Positions 21,087 through 35,602 of a stretch of DNA of 64,000 bases are shown piece after piece; position 1 is the stretch's first letter, and every line of letters begins with the position of its first letter. The stretch spans positions 99,725-163,724 of the forward strand of contig JAATGM010000006.1 in assembly GCA_015654675.1 (NCBI GenBank). The letters are read 5' to 3'. Below the pieces are notes generated by a model. That model saw only the letters and a program-made list of their open reading frames with translations, searched no databases and was not told the DNA's origin. The position numbers and the translations under genes were made by a program. The DNA is from Planctomycetota bacterium. Lineage in GTDB: Bacteria; Planctomycetota; Phycisphaerae; UBA1845; UTPLA1.

Positions 21087-23441
21087 TCAGTTTTCCGTCG
21101 GCAGCGGCTTATCCGGCGCGACGGACATCTCCAGATCGCGCGAGAATTTCGTCTTCGCAATTGGATCGACAATTTCCACCGATCCGGCCTTCGAGCCCCC
21201 CGGCGAGAGTGTGATGGTGATGTCCCGCGACGATTCCTTCGTCTTGACGACCAGATGGTCGTTGTCAATGCGGACATCCAACTCGGGCGGTTCGGTAAGC
21301 GTCTTGTCGCAGGCATACAGCGCCGTCACGAACAGCCGGTTCGGGCCTTTGTCGGCCGCTTCAAACTCCATGCGGCCCCAGCCACCACCGACGCCAAAGG
21401 CCGGGCCAAGCGTGCCGGGATTCACTAGTCGGTACCACGCGTTCGCGCCGCCGTTCAGCATGGCGGGCGAAAGCCAATACTCGAATCCGCGATCGCTGCT
21501 GCCCAGATACTTGCGGCTCGCCGACGGCCCGCGCGGGATCGTCAACAATTCGTCCGGCCCGCCGATGATGTGCAGCTTCCGGTTCGTCGGCAGCAGCGCC
21601 CGCGCGAAGAGTCGGCCTTCGCCGTCTTCCGTGCCGACCCAGCCGCTGCCCGATGGATAGACCCACGATCCCGCCTTCTGTCCTTCTTTGCGGCGGCGAA
21701 GCTGCGGATTGAGCGGCGCACCGCCCACCGTCGGCTGAGTGGGCAGATGCATGACCCACGCGGCCTTGATGTCCGGATTGGCCGTGACCAGCCGATCGCA
21801 GATGAACATGAGCCCGCCGTTGAGCGCCAGGATCGATCGTTCATAGACCAGTGCGGTGCGAACGCCGTAGGCCCTCGCGAGATCGGCCGCTACGAAAGTG
21901 AAATTCTCGTTCGTGTCGAATGCAATCAGTCGTCCCGTCGCCCGGGGCGACGCTGAAATATCGGCCGGTACCGGACCGCGCGGCACTTCCGGCCGGCGCT
22001 GGTTCGCCAGAAAGACCCACTGCCTGCCAACCAGCAGCGATGCCTCGCGCAGCTCGGCCAATGCGATGCAGTTGTGCGCGATGGTTCCCGACGAGTACGC
22101 ATCAAAGTCGCCCGGTTCGGTGCCGATGCGTTGCTCTCCGCCGCGCAGCCGCGTGGCCTCAAACCGAACGTCGTCACCGCTATCGATGGCCAGTCGCCCC
22201 TTGCGAATCACCTGAAACTGACCCGCGTCGAGGTGCTGGCTCGGAAGCCAGAACGGCTGCCCGGCGTCGAAGGCCAACAGCGTCGCACCCGGTCCCCAGT
22301 TCGACCGCATCAGCACCCAGCCATTCCCCAGGCGGCGGGCCAGTGGCGCGCGGCCCCGATCGACCCGCGGCCGGTCAGGCTGGCCATAGACAATGCGTAG
22401 CCAGAGGCGTTGTGCCTCGCGCGCTCCCAGGGAGTTACCCGCATTAGTGTTTGCCTGTTCGGCGTAGTAGGCGGCCACCGGGCTGTCGGTTCGCTCGGCC
22501 AGCAGTTCGGCGATGCCCGCTGCCATGGCCGACGTCCCAAGTCCCGGCGAAAGCGGCGCGTCCGAGCCGGCGTCGTGCCACACGCCGACACGCAGCCCGG
22601 GCCACTGCGTGTCCGACCAGAAATAGACGTCGAGTGAATGGCCCATTGCGTCGCGCAGCCGCTCCCACGCATGTGAGTCCAGCGATTGCCAGACCTCGGC
22701 CGCCAGCACCACATCGGCCTCGAAGTCGGATCGGATACCGGGCGTCGGCGCGGTCCCGTCGAGCTGCTTTACCAACGGAGTGAGGTTCTTCTCGAAATAG
22801 GCCTTGGCCGCGTCAATCACGGCCGACACGCGCTCGGCCTGCGGCGAGCCCGATTGCCACTGGCCCTGCAGCGCTACCGCGACGGCGACGTGGCACAGCT
22901 TTGGGTTGGTAAGCACGTGCTCGAAGAAACTGTCTTCGTCGCGCAGCCGCTGCATGGCGTCGGTGAGTTGCGTGGCCACGTCGGTGCGGACGGTGTCACT
23001 GATTGCATCGCCGCACCAGTCCAGCGCCGCCGCGACGTCGTCGAAATCGAGCACCCAGGCCTTGTTGTCCGCCAGAACGCGTTCGACATACGACGTATAC
23101 GCGTCAGCGATGCCGGGCTGTCCGCTCACCAGATGCATAAACGCGACTGGATAAAGACCGCCCGGCTCATAAGCGCGTGTGATGTTCTGATCGACGAGAC
23201 GCTTGAGCTTCTGATATTCACCGACGTATCGGCCATACTCGGCGTCGGCAGCGCCGCCTGAGCTTGTGCCACAGCGCCTCCGCAGACGCAGCACGTCCGG
23301 TCCGCGGATCAGGTACTGAGTTCTCCAGACGGTGGTGCGATCAAGCCGCAGCGGCGGCCGCTTGGGTTGCGGCGCGGGCTGGCTTTCAGCGCTGGGTTGG
23401 GCAAGTAAGAGTCCGAACAGCATCCATCCGATGGCGTTCAC
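21087..23441 (-). CDS. Heparinase II/III-like polysaccharide lyase
   Basis: 784 residues with a GTG start at 23441; an ATG seven codons in is an alternative. A signal peptide and a Pro-Gln-rich linker are followed by an alpha-toroid region (about 40-380). A beta-sandwich half then contains WVLMRSNWGPGATLLAFDAGQ, SQHLDAGQFQVIRKGRLAIDSGDD and YSSGTIAHNC. This HxDAGxF..IDSG..IAHN pattern is typical of the heparinase II/III-like C-terminal domain. Such enzymes cleave uronic-acid polysaccharides; the substrate is not determinable here. Exported. Confidence 0.75.
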   Translation of the reverse strand: MNAIGWMLFGLLLAQPSAESQPAPQPKRPPLRLDRTTVWRTQYLIRGPDVLRLRRRCGTSSGGAADAEYGRYVGEYQKLKRLVDQNITRAYEPGGLYPVAFMHLVSGQPGIADAYTSYVERVLADNKAWVLDFDDVAAALDWCGDAISDTVRTDVATQLTDAMQRLRDEDSFFEHVLTNPKLCHVAVAVALQGQWQSGSPQAERVSAVIDAAKAYFEKNLTPLVKQLDGTAPTPGIRSDFEADVVLAAEVWQSLDSHAWERLRDAMGHSLDVYFWSDTQWPGLRVGVWHDAGSDAPLSPGLGTSAMAAGIAELLAERTDSPVAAYYAEQANTNAGNSLGAREAQRLWLRIVYGQPDRPRVDRGRAPLARRLGNGWVLMRSNWGPGATLLAFDAGQPFWLPSQHLDAGQFQVIRKGRLAIDSGDDVRFEATRLRGGEQRIGTEPGDFDAYSSGTIAHNCIALAELREASLLVGRQWVFLANQRRPEVPRGPVPADISASPRATGRLIAFDTNENFTFVAADLARAYGVRTALVYERSILALNGGLMFICDRLVTANPDIKAAWVMHLPTQPTVGGAPLNPQLRRRKEGQKAGSWVYPSGSGWVGTEDGEGRLFARALLPTNRKLHIIGGPDELLTIPRGPSASRKYLGSSDRGFEYWLSPAMLNGGANAWYRLVNPGTLGPAFGVGGGWGRMEFEAADKGPNRLFVTALYACDKTLTEPPELDVRIDNDHLVVKTKESSRDITITLSPGGSKAGSVEIVDPIAKTKFSRDLEMSVAPDKPLPTEN

Positions 23442-23580
23442 ACGGCGGACTATACCGCGAATTGTCGCGGGAGGGGCTGGTCGCGTTGCCCGCCTTGCAG
23501 AGTCGACTTACAATGCCCGGTTCGCGTCGTCGCGGCTGCCCCCGACGACGATGCGACCACGCGGTCGCACCGGCAGGGCC

Positions 23581-25467
23581 ATGGAACCGAAGACAATTGA
23601 GATCAAAGGCGCTCGGGAGCACAACCTCCGGAACGTCTCGCTGACATTGCCGCGCAACGCCCTGGTGTGTCTCACCGGCGTCAGCGGTAGCGGCAAGAGT
23701 TCGCTCGCGTTTGACACGCTCTACGCCGAGGGCCAGCGAAGGTATATCGAGTCGCTGTCGTCCTACGCGCGGCAGTTTCTCGGACAGCTCGCCAAGCCCG
23801 ATTGCGATCAGATCACCGGGCTCTCGCCCGCAATTGCCATTCAGCAGAAGTCGGCCGGCTGGAACCCGCGCTCAACCGTGGGGACCGTAACGGGCGTGTA
23901 CGACTTTCTGCGCGTGCTGTTCGCGCGCGTCGGCGTTCAGCACTGCACGCGCTGCGGGAAGCCGATTGCGGCCCAATCACGCGAGCAGATCATCGCTGGC
24001 GTGCTGCGACAGCCCAAAGGCGCTCGCATTTTGCTCATGGCGCCGGTGGCCCGCGGCCAGAAGGGCGAGTTCCGCGATCTCTTTGATGACCTGTTGCGGG
24101 CGGGATACGTCCGCGCCCGGGTCGATGGCAAGATCATCGAGCTGCGCGAGAATCAGTCGCTCGAAAAGAACAAGCGGCACGACATCGAGGTGGTCGTCGA
24201 TCGGCTCGTGCTGAACGACGAAGTGCGCCCGCGGCTGGCCGAGGCAGTCGAAGGTGCGCTGCGGCTGGGCGAGGGCACGCTCATCGTGGCGGCGGCCGAC
24301 GACGCCGAGAACCGGTCGCGCGATGTGTTGTTCTCGTCGAAATATGCTTGTTCGGATTGTTCGCTCTCGTACGAGCCGCCGTCGCCGCAGCTTTTCTCGT
24401 TCAATTCACCCACTGGCATGTGCCTGACCTGCGACGGACTCGGCGAGCGGATGGATTTCGACATCGACCTGCTCATCCCCGATCCGAATCTCAATTTCTA
24501 TTCGCCATGCGTCGCGCCAATGCGGACCGCGCCGGGCAAGTGGCGGCGGCACATCTACGAGGGCGTCGCTCGGCACCTCAAGGCCGATCTGTCGCAGCCT
24601 TGGAAAAAGCTGCCCGAGAAGGTGCGGCACGCGTTGCTTCACGGCACGGGCGATGCCCACATCACCTATGAATGGCGCTGGTCGGGCGGAGTGTGGAAGC
24701 ATGGCGACAAATTCGCCGGCGTTCTGGCCGAGCTGCACGAGAAGTATCGCAAGGCCAATGCGGCGTTTGTCCGCGAGTACTATGAGAAGTTCATGCGTCA
24801 CGGCCCGTGTCCGGTCTGCAAGGGGCGGCGGCTGAACGATCAGGCCCTCGGCGTGCGGCTCGCGGTAGGGGGGCGTGACGAGTGGTCGTCGCCATCCGGG
24901 CCGAACATCGCCGAGCTGGGGCGGCTTCCCGTCGATCGTGTGGCTGAGGTGCTTGTTGAGTTGAAACTGACGCCGGTGCAGCAGCAGGTGGCGGTCGAGG
25001 TCTTGAAGGAGATTCGTTCGCGGCTCGAATTTCTGCTGAATGTCGGCCTGCATTACCTGGCGCTGGATCGCGCCGCACCGACACTCTCAGGTGGAGAGAG
25101 CCAGCGAATTCGGCTGGCCGGGCAGATTGGCAGCGGGCTGACGGGCGTGCTCTACGTGCTCGACGAGCCCAGCATCGGCCTGCACCCGCGCGACAACCAG
25201 CGGCTGCTCGATTCGCTGACACGGCTGCGCGACATGGGCAACACGGTCGTGGTGGTCGAACACGACGAGGACACGATGCGCGCAGCCGACCACATCGTGG
25301 ATTTCGGCCCAGGCCCAGGCGTCCGCGGTGGGTATGTAGTTGCGCAGGGGGTTTTGAAGGACATCACGGGAGCACCCGAATCCGTAACGGGGCAGTACTT
25401 GAGCGGCAAGCGGGAAATCGAAGTTCCGAAGCATCGTCGGCGCGTTTCTCGCGATCACGGGGGTTGA
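23581..25467 (+). CDS. uvrA: UvrA N-terminal half (first ABC module only)
   Basis: 628 residues from the ATG at 23581. It covers the first ABC module of UvrA: Walker A GVSGSGKSS (33-41), the SYARQFLG segment, the UvrB-binding and insertion regions, a zinc finger (CSDC plus CLTC), the signature LSGGESQRIRLAGQIG and Walker B VLYVLDEPSIGLHPRD. A complete UvrA (about 940 residues) would continue with a second ABC module, but here the frame ends at GQYLSGKREIEVP plus about a dozen residues. The matching second half is found at the N-terminus of the 1691-residue gene starting at 26779. Nucleotide excision repair damage sensor, or a half of one. Confidence 0.9.
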   Translation: MEPKTIEIKGAREHNLRNVSLTLPRNALVCLTGVSGSGKSSLAFDTLYAEGQRRYIESLSSYARQFLGQLAKPDCDQITGLSPAIAIQQKSAGWNPRSTVGTVTGVYDFLRVLFARVGVQHCTRCGKPIAAQSREQIIAGVLRQPKGARILLMAPVARGQKGEFRDLFDDLLRAGYVRARVDGKIIELRENQSLEKNKRHDIEVVVDRLVLNDEVRPRLAEAVEGALRLGEGTLIVAAADDAENRSRDVLFSSKYACSDCSLSYEPPSPQLFSFNSPTGMCLTCDGLGERMDFDIDLLIPDPNLNFYSPCVAPMRTAPGKWRRHIYEGVARHLKADLSQPWKKLPEKVRHALLHGTGDAHITYEWRWSGGVWKHGDKFAGVLAELHEKYRKANAAFVREYYEKFMRHGPCPVCKGRRLNDQALGVRLAVGGRDEWSSPSGPNIAELGRLPVDRVAEVLVELKLTPVQQQVAVEVLKEIRSRLEFLLNVGLHYLALDRAAPTLSGGESQRIRLAGQIGSGLTGVLYVLDEPSIGLHPRDNQRLLDSLTRLRDMGNTVVVVEHDEDTMRAADHIVDFGPGPGVRGGYVVAQGVLKDITGAPESVTGQYLSGKREIEVPKHRRRVSRDHGG

Positions 25468-25469
25468 AT

Positions 25470-25700
25470 ATGAATGGCGCGCAAACCAGCAACGATTTCG
25501 ACATCGCGGATCGCTTTCGCGAGACTGCGCGGCTCGTTCGTGAACGACTGGCCGCCCGGTCGCCCGCCGAACGGGACCAGATGGTGCAAATCTATCTCGC
25601 GCAGGGAATGACCGTCGCGCAGCGCTTTCGCGCCACGGCATCGCTTGTTCGATTTGCGCTAAGCTGCCAGCGGCGACACGGAGAGGTGAATGTCGACTGA
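25470..25700 (+). CDS. Small protein of unknown function in the uvrA cassette
   Basis: 76 residues starting at the ATG at 25470, two bases after the UvrA-half stop. It contains two near-repeats of an FRETARLVR / FRATASLVR helical motif around an Arg-rich middle. No family recognised. It overlaps the following nucleotidyltransferase-like gene by 11 nt, so the two are probably expressed as a pair, like a toxin-antitoxin or a regulator and its target (inference). Confidence 0.55.
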   Translation: MNGAQTSNDFDIADRFRETARLVRERLAARSPAERDQMVQIYLAQGMTVAQRFRATASLVRFALSCQRRHGEVNVD

Positions 25701-26265
25701 TCCGCTCTTCGACATGCTCAATCGCCTCTGCCCGCTTCTGGACGCTGTCGGAGCAACGTACGCAGTCACGGGGTCGGTTGCGAGCAGTCTGCATGGACAA
25801 CCGTCGGCGAGCGTTGACGTGGACATATGCCTTCGCCTTTCGCCGGCTCAGGCGCGGCAACTTGTGGCGGCTTTTCCGAAGGACTTCTACGTGAATCCCG
25901 ACGGGCTTATCGAAAGCGCCCGCATCGGCGGAATCTCAAACGTCATTGACGGCCCAACCGCCATGAAGGCCGACCTGAGCTTCGTTCCGAAAGAGCCGTA
26001 CTTCGACGAAGTCTTGGCGCGACGCACGCTGATCGGAAACGTTCCCGGACTTCCGCCGCTCTGGGTTGTTTCGCCGGAGGACATCATTCTAATGAAGCTG
26101 CTGTGGCGCCGGGACACGGAATCGCAGAAGCAGTGGGACAACGCGCTATCAGTGGTGAAAGTACAGGGACATCGGTTGGATCGCGCATACATGAAGGATT
26201 GGGCGGAACGCCTGGACTTGTCGGACGACCTGCGGAAACTCTTTGCCGAGGGGGAACAGCGGTGA
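25690..26265 (+). CDS. Nucleotidyltransferase-fold protein
   Basis: 191 residues. The motif GSVASSLHGQPSASVDVDI, a Gly-Ser followed about 10 residues later by two Asp, is the signature of the DNA polymerase beta-like nucleotidyltransferase fold (AbiEii/MNT/DUF6036-like group). A third acidic position may be in KADLSF. C-terminal helices with EDIILMKLLWRR resemble the same family. Family members often form toxin-antitoxin or antiphage pairs. Its partner could be the small ORF before it or the hypothetical after it. Confidence 0.7.
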   Translation: MSTDPLFDMLNRLCPLLDAVGATYAVTGSVASSLHGQPSASVDVDICLRLSPAQARQLVAAFPKDFYVNPDGLIESARIGGISNVIDGPTAMKADLSFVPKEPYFDEVLARRTLIGNVPGLPPLWVVSPEDIILMKLLWRRDTESQKQWDNALSVVKVQGHRLDRAYMKDWAERLDLSDDLRKLFAEGEQR

Positions 26266-26269
26266 GGCG

Positions 26270-26778
26270 ATGGACGACCCGCCGAAAGCCAGTGAGCGTC
26301 CGATGACCGGCGTGTGTGAATTGGCAATCAAGCCCTATCTGACGATTGAGCTATTCGGCTACGAGTTCCCTGCCGCATCCGATGCGGAAGATGGAAACTG
26401 GCTGAACGTGGAAATCTGCGTGGCCAATGAGGTCAGTTCGCTCAAGATCGCGCACGGTCCACACCTTCGCTCGGATGAACTCGCGAGATTTACCCGGCGA
26501 ATAAGTCGCCTGCTGGCAGACCAACTGGACGACGCTGAACTTGATCCTCTGGAGGGCTGGTTTAATCTCCGATTCAGACGGTCAGATCGCGTCGGGCATT
26601 GTCGAATGCAGTTCGAATACCATTCGCCCGGCGCGGGGCATGCGTCGGGCCATAGCCGGCATTCTTTTGACATTCCGATTGACCAGACTGACGTCAATCA
26701 ATTCGCGCGACAGATTGACGCGGCGCTTCGAATCTTTCCTGTGAAGGGCATCCAGCGCTGGTTGGGCTGGCTAGACCG

Positions 26779-26782
<4 letters not shown>
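26270..26782 (+). CDS. Hypothetical protein, immunity-protein-like
   Basis: 170 residues from the ATG at 26270, 4 nt after the nucleotidyltransferase stop and with GTGAGG upstream; an ATG at 26303 is possible. The sequence LTIELFGYEFPAASDAEDGNWLNVEICV and a C-terminal run of short acidic beta strands are reminiscent of WapI/contact-inhibition-type immunity proteins. Similarity is judged by eye and is weak. It overlaps the giant uvrA start by 4 nt (ATGA). Confidence 0.45.
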
Positions 26783-31854
<5,072 letters not shown>

Positions 31855-31911
31855 CTTGCCCTTCCGTGACCGCCAGAATTGATGGATAGTCCCGTGCCAA
31901 GGAGTTGGTTC

Positions 31912-32103
31912 ATGAAGCGAAACCCCTATCGCCTGATCCGGATCGCCGCGCTGCTGACGGCCAGTCTCTATATCCCCGGATTGACCGGCTGCAGTCAGAT
32001 TTTTCAGGCGAATATCGAATCGTTGCTCCGGCCACAGGTGATTCAAACCGGGTTCTTATTCCCCTTCACGTTCATCGGCCGGCTTCTCGGTCTGGGGGCC
32101 TGA
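31912..32103 (+). CDS. Small lipoprotein
   Basis: 63 residues with a good AAGGAG Shine-Dalgarno 8 nt before the ATG at 31912. The sequence MKRNPYRLIRIAALLTASLYIPGLTGC is a lipoprotein signal with Cys27. The mature part is short, with a C-terminal hydrophobic stretch (GFLFPFTFIGRLLGLG). Function unknown. It lies between the giant uvrA and the phosphatase gene. Confidence 0.65.
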   Translation: MKRNPYRLIRIAALLTASLYIPGLTGCSQIFQANIESLLRPQVIQTGFLFPFTFIGRLLGLGA

Positions 32104-32131
32104 TGCAGCGCACTGGTGGTGGGCCGCCCCC

Positions 32132-33742
32132 ATGATCGAGGTAGGCATCGTCCAGCCCGATGGCCGGAGTGCATCGCGCGTCATCGATAAGAGCAGCTTC
32201 TTCATCGGCCGCGAGGCCGGCTGCGAAGTCGTCCTCGACGATCATGTCATTTCGCGCCGCCACAGCCGCGTCTTCATCGACAAGGACGGCCGATACTGGG
32301 TCGAAGACCTCAAGAGCAAAAACGGAACGACGATCAATGATCAGGCGATCGCCGACGGGCCGGCCGAGGTCAAGGTCGGCGACCGCATCGGTGTCGGACC
32401 GTTCATCCTGTCGTTGCGTCCCCCGGCCGAGGGTCAGATTGTCCTCGGCGAAATCGAAACCCGTTTCGGCAGCACGTCGGTCTGGCACTCAGACCAGCAA
32501 CTGAGTCTCACGCAGCAGCGGCTCGAACGCATCTACTCACTCTTCGAGCGAATCACCGGCGTCTTCGATCGCGACGAACTGCTCAGCGAAGTGATGAACG
32601 TCTGCATGGAGTCCCTGCGATTCGACCGCGGCGGCATCGCCGTCTGCGACGAAAATCCGGCCCTGCCGCAATGGATCGCGATCCGTAATTCCCGGCCCGA
32701 TAGCAGCGGCGAATTTCGCATCAGCCGCAGCATTGTGCAGCGCGCCCTCACGCGCGCCGAACGCATTCTCGTGAACGATGTCTCCAGCGACCTGGCCGAT
32801 CCCACCGCCAGCATCGTCTCCAACAACATTCGATCCGCCATTTGTGTTCCCCTCGTGTATCACGACCTGGTGCATGGCGTCCTCTATGGCGACCGCGTCA
32901 CCGTCTCGGCCGGCTACACCAAGGAAGACGTGGACTTCTTCGCCGCCCTGGCACGGCAGGCCGCCATGGCGCTCGTTAACGTCAAGCTATTGGAAGAGAA
33001 GGAACGCCGCGTCCGCTTCGAGCAGGAGCTTCAACTCGCCCGCCAGATTCAGACGCGGCTGTTGCCGTCGGCCCCGCTCGTCCAGCCGGCCATCACCATC
33101 GAGGCCATCAACGACCCCGGCCAGAAGGTCAGCGGTGATTACTACGATTATTTTCCCATTTCGGACGGGCGCGTCGTGGCCATCTGTGCCGATGTGGCCG
33201 GCAAGGGTGTTCCCGCCTCGCTGCTGATGGCAAACTTGCAGGCGGCGGTCCACGTGCTGTTCATCGAAAACGCCGACCTGGGCAAGGTGGTCACGACCAT
33301 AAACCGGCTGGTCTGCTCCAACGTCGAGGGTGATCGGTTCATCACGGGCGTGTTCGCCGTCTTCGATCCGGCCGCGCGACGAATCGCGATGGTGAATGCC
33401 GGTCATCCGCCGCCCATACTCATTTCGGCCAAAGGCGTGCAGCCCATCGCCTACGAGCCCGAGTTGCCGCTCGGCGTCGAAGACGGCGTCGCCTACACGG
33501 TTCACACGCTCGAACTGGGCCCCGATCCATGCACGGTTTTCATGTACACCGATGGTGTGCCCGATGCGGCTAACGACGAGAGCAAGCCCTTTGGCGACTC
33601 CCGTTTGTATGACGCGCTCGGCGCCGCGGTCGACTCGCTGCCGCGCGATCAGATCGCGGCCGTTCGCCGGCTCGTCAACCAATTCACGCGCGGTCAGGCC
33701 CAGCTCGACGACATCACCATGGTCGCAGCGCGTCTGACTTGA
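32132..33742 (+). CDS. FHA-GAF-SpoIIE (PP2C) phosphatase
   Basis: 536 residues. The N-terminal FHA domain (about 1-95) shows FIGREAGC, VISRRHSRVF and SKNGTTIND, the Gly-Arg / Ser-xx-His / Asn-Gly-Thr pattern for phosphothreonine binding. A GAF-like domain (about 140-290) follows, then a SpoIIE/PP2C catalytic domain (about 320-536) with VSGDYYD and ADVAGKGVPASLLMA holding the metal-binding Asp residues. It should dephosphorylate a Ser/Thr-phosphorylated partner in response to a GAF ligand and dock via FHA. It converges on the sigma-factor gene, which suggests a possible regulatory link only by position. Confidence 0.9.
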   Translation: MIEVGIVQPDGRSASRVIDKSSFFIGREAGCEVVLDDHVISRRHSRVFIDKDGRYWVEDLKSKNGTTINDQAIADGPAEVKVGDRIGVGPFILSLRPPAEGQIVLGEIETRFGSTSVWHSDQQLSLTQQRLERIYSLFERITGVFDRDELLSEVMNVCMESLRFDRGGIAVCDENPALPQWIAIRNSRPDSSGEFRISRSIVQRALTRAERILVNDVSSDLADPTASIVSNNIRSAICVPLVYHDLVHGVLYGDRVTVSAGYTKEDVDFFAALARQAAMALVNVKLLEEKERRVRFEQELQLARQIQTRLLPSAPLVQPAITIEAINDPGQKVSGDYYDYFPISDGRVVAICADVAGKGVPASLLMANLQAAVHVLFIENADLGKVVTTINRLVCSNVEGDRFITGVFAVFDPAARRIAMVNAGHPPPILISAKGVQPIAYEPELPLGVEDGVAYTVHTLELGPDPCTVFMYTDGVPDAANDESKPFGDSRLYDALGAAVDSLPRDQIAAVRRLVNQFTRGQAQLDDITMVAARLT

Positions 33743-33771
33743 AAAAAAGGCCCGCGTCATCGACGCAGGCC
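33742..33771 (-). terminator. Rho-independent terminator (minus strand)
   Basis: Hairpin 33749-33771 with arms GGCC/GGCC and GCGTC/GACGC around a C-A mismatch and a 3-nt loop, followed on the minus strand by seven T. It ends the sigma-factor transcript about 30 nt after its stop. The plus-strand phosphatase gene stops just before it. Confidence 0.85.
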
Positions 33772-33798
33772 TGTTGAATCAAACTTGTAGAATCTGGC

Positions 33799-35469
33799 TT
33801 AGTGAATCGTCTCAGAAACAACCGCAAGCTGCTTGCGAAGCTTGTCGAGCGCCCGTTCCTTGATCTGTCGGGCGCGCTCCTTGCTGATACCGAGTTCGCG
33901 GCCGATTTCCTCCAGCGGCGCCACCGTCCGCGCGGCCGTCAGGCCGAAATGCCGCTCGATGATGGCTCGCTCGCGGCCATCCAGCTGGTCGAGGCCGGCC
34001 GCCAATACGCGGCGCAGGTCTTCCGGCTCGCGGGCATCGGCCGATTCGGCCTCTGGTCCGCCGGTGACGGCCAGCAATTCGTCGCGGCCGGTCTGATGGC
34101 GGTGTTCCCAGCGAAGCTCGTCCGGAATGGCGCGGGCGAAATGGCGAACGATGGCCCACGACGCATAGGTGCTGAACTTGAAGCCACGCGACACGTCGAA
34201 CTTATCGACCGCTCGCATCAACGCCAGATTGCCGTCGCTGATCAATTCGAACAGCTCGGGGCCGCGGCCGCGATGGATGTGTCGCTTGGCGATGCTGATG
34301 ACCAGACGCAGATTGGCCTGCACCAGATCGCTCTTGACGTCGGACGCCTTCGCCAGCAATTCGTCGATTCGATCGACGGCCGCCGCCGCATCCGCACCCG
34401 GACGCAACTCGCGGCGTACCTGCTCGGCCTGATGCCGCAGGAAGTTATATCGGTGGAACAGTCGACGCTCGCCCTCCGCCGTCAGCAGGGGCACGCGATA
34501 AAGCGACTGGAGGTAGGCCGGTATGGCCGCCGGAATCCGCTCGCTGGAGCGCTGCCGCAACGGCTGCTCAACCGGTCCGTTCGAGTCGCTCAGGATCTGC
34601 TCGCTCGCGCCCGGCGTGTCGTACATCGCGTTGTACATGTAGCTGATCGGCTCGCGCATCAGCGTGGCGATACGCCCCTGGAGCACGGTCGTCTCGACCG
34701 ATTCGGACGATTGGCCGACGCGCTCGGCGATCTCGTCGATCGTCGCGCCGCCGCGATGGGCCGCCAGAATGGCGTCGCTTTCGCTGAGCGGTGCGTGCGG
34801 CCGGTTGAAAAGTGCCGATTCGGGATTGTCGACATCAAACCTTTGCAGGAGCAGGCGGACGGTTTCCATCGCCCGGCCGGTCTCGGCCGCGATGACCTTC
34901 GAGATCGCGTGCATCGAACGATTCTGCTCGCCCAGTAGCTCTCGGGCGCGCTCGACGATCAACGACTTTTCGGTCGCCGCCATGACCTGGAACTGGGCGG
35001 CCCGCCGAACGAGATCAGGATGCCGCGCGACAAAGCGCGTCAGAGCGGCCTGCGTGATGGCATATCGCTTGCGGCCGTCGGAGGCGGCATACCACTGGCC
35101 GACCAGCCCGCGCAGCTTCCAGCGCGCCAGCGTTCGCGGCGATACGCGAAGTCGCCGGGCCAGATCATCGGGCGTATGAAGCGAATCAGTCGCGCTGCCC
35201 GCCGTGATCGGGGACGTCGCGCTCAGTTCATCGATCAATGTGACAAGATCGGAAAGCAGCAGGTCGCCGGGCAGCATCGCTTCCGATGCATGTCGCGGGC
35301 GAAAACCTGTGATATGGAAGTAAGCGAACGAGTGGGGGTACTCGCGCTCGGGCTCGATCAGCCCAACCAAACGCTCGGCGCCCGCCAATTGGCGGAGCCG
35401 GTGGCGAATCGGCGTCATCGACAGCTCGCGAACGAGCTGCCCAACTTCCGAAAGCCGGTAGGCGCCCAT
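33799..35469 (-). CDS. Large RpoD-like sigma factor with N-terminal helix-turn-helix segments
   Basis: 556 residues. Region 2 begins at about residue 383 (DLVQANLRLVISIAKR, ELISDGNLALMRAVDKFD, FKFSTYASWAIVRHFA). Region 4 is at the C-terminus (LDGRERAIIERHFGL, ISKERARQIKERALDKLRK). The N-terminal 300 residues do not look like ordinary region 1. A MerR-like helix-turn-helix appears at about 105-145 (TPDDLARRLRVSPRTLARWKLRG) and another HTH-like segment at about 235 (DEIAERVGQSSESVE). A transcription initiation factor, probably a planctomycete-type alternative or primary sigma. Terminated by the hairpin at 33742-33771. Confidence 0.88.
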   Translation of the reverse strand: MGAYRLSEVGQLVRELSMTPIRHRLRQLAGAERLVGLIEPEREYPHSFAYFHITGFRPRHASEAMLPGDLLLSDLVTLIDELSATSPITAGSATDSLHTPDDLARRLRVSPRTLARWKLRGLVGQWYAASDGRKRYAITQAALTRFVARHPDLVRRAAQFQVMAATEKSLIVERARELLGEQNRSMHAISKVIAAETGRAMETVRLLLQRFDVDNPESALFNRPHAPLSESDAILAAHRGGATIDEIAERVGQSSESVETTVLQGRIATLMREPISYMYNAMYDTPGASEQILSDSNGPVEQPLRQRSSERIPAAIPAYLQSLYRVPLLTAEGERRLFHRYNFLRHQAEQVRRELRPGADAAAAVDRIDELLAKASDVKSDLVQANLRLVISIAKRHIHRGRGPELFELISDGNLALMRAVDKFDVSRGFKFSTYASWAIVRHFARAIPDELRWEHRHQTGRDELLAVTGGPEAESADAREPEDLRRVLAAGLDQLDGRERAIIERHFGLTAARTVAPLEEIGRELGISKERARQIKERALDKLRKQLAVVSETIH

Positions 35470-35602
35470 GGCATCCTCCGGAAGGCCCGCACAAGGCGGA
35501 CCGACTGCTGCGAGGCAGTTCCAAAGAGGTAGACGTCAATCGCGCAGCGCGCGGTCACGTCAGACCTGCCCAAACAGATTATTAGTCATAACCAGGTGCC
35601 AG

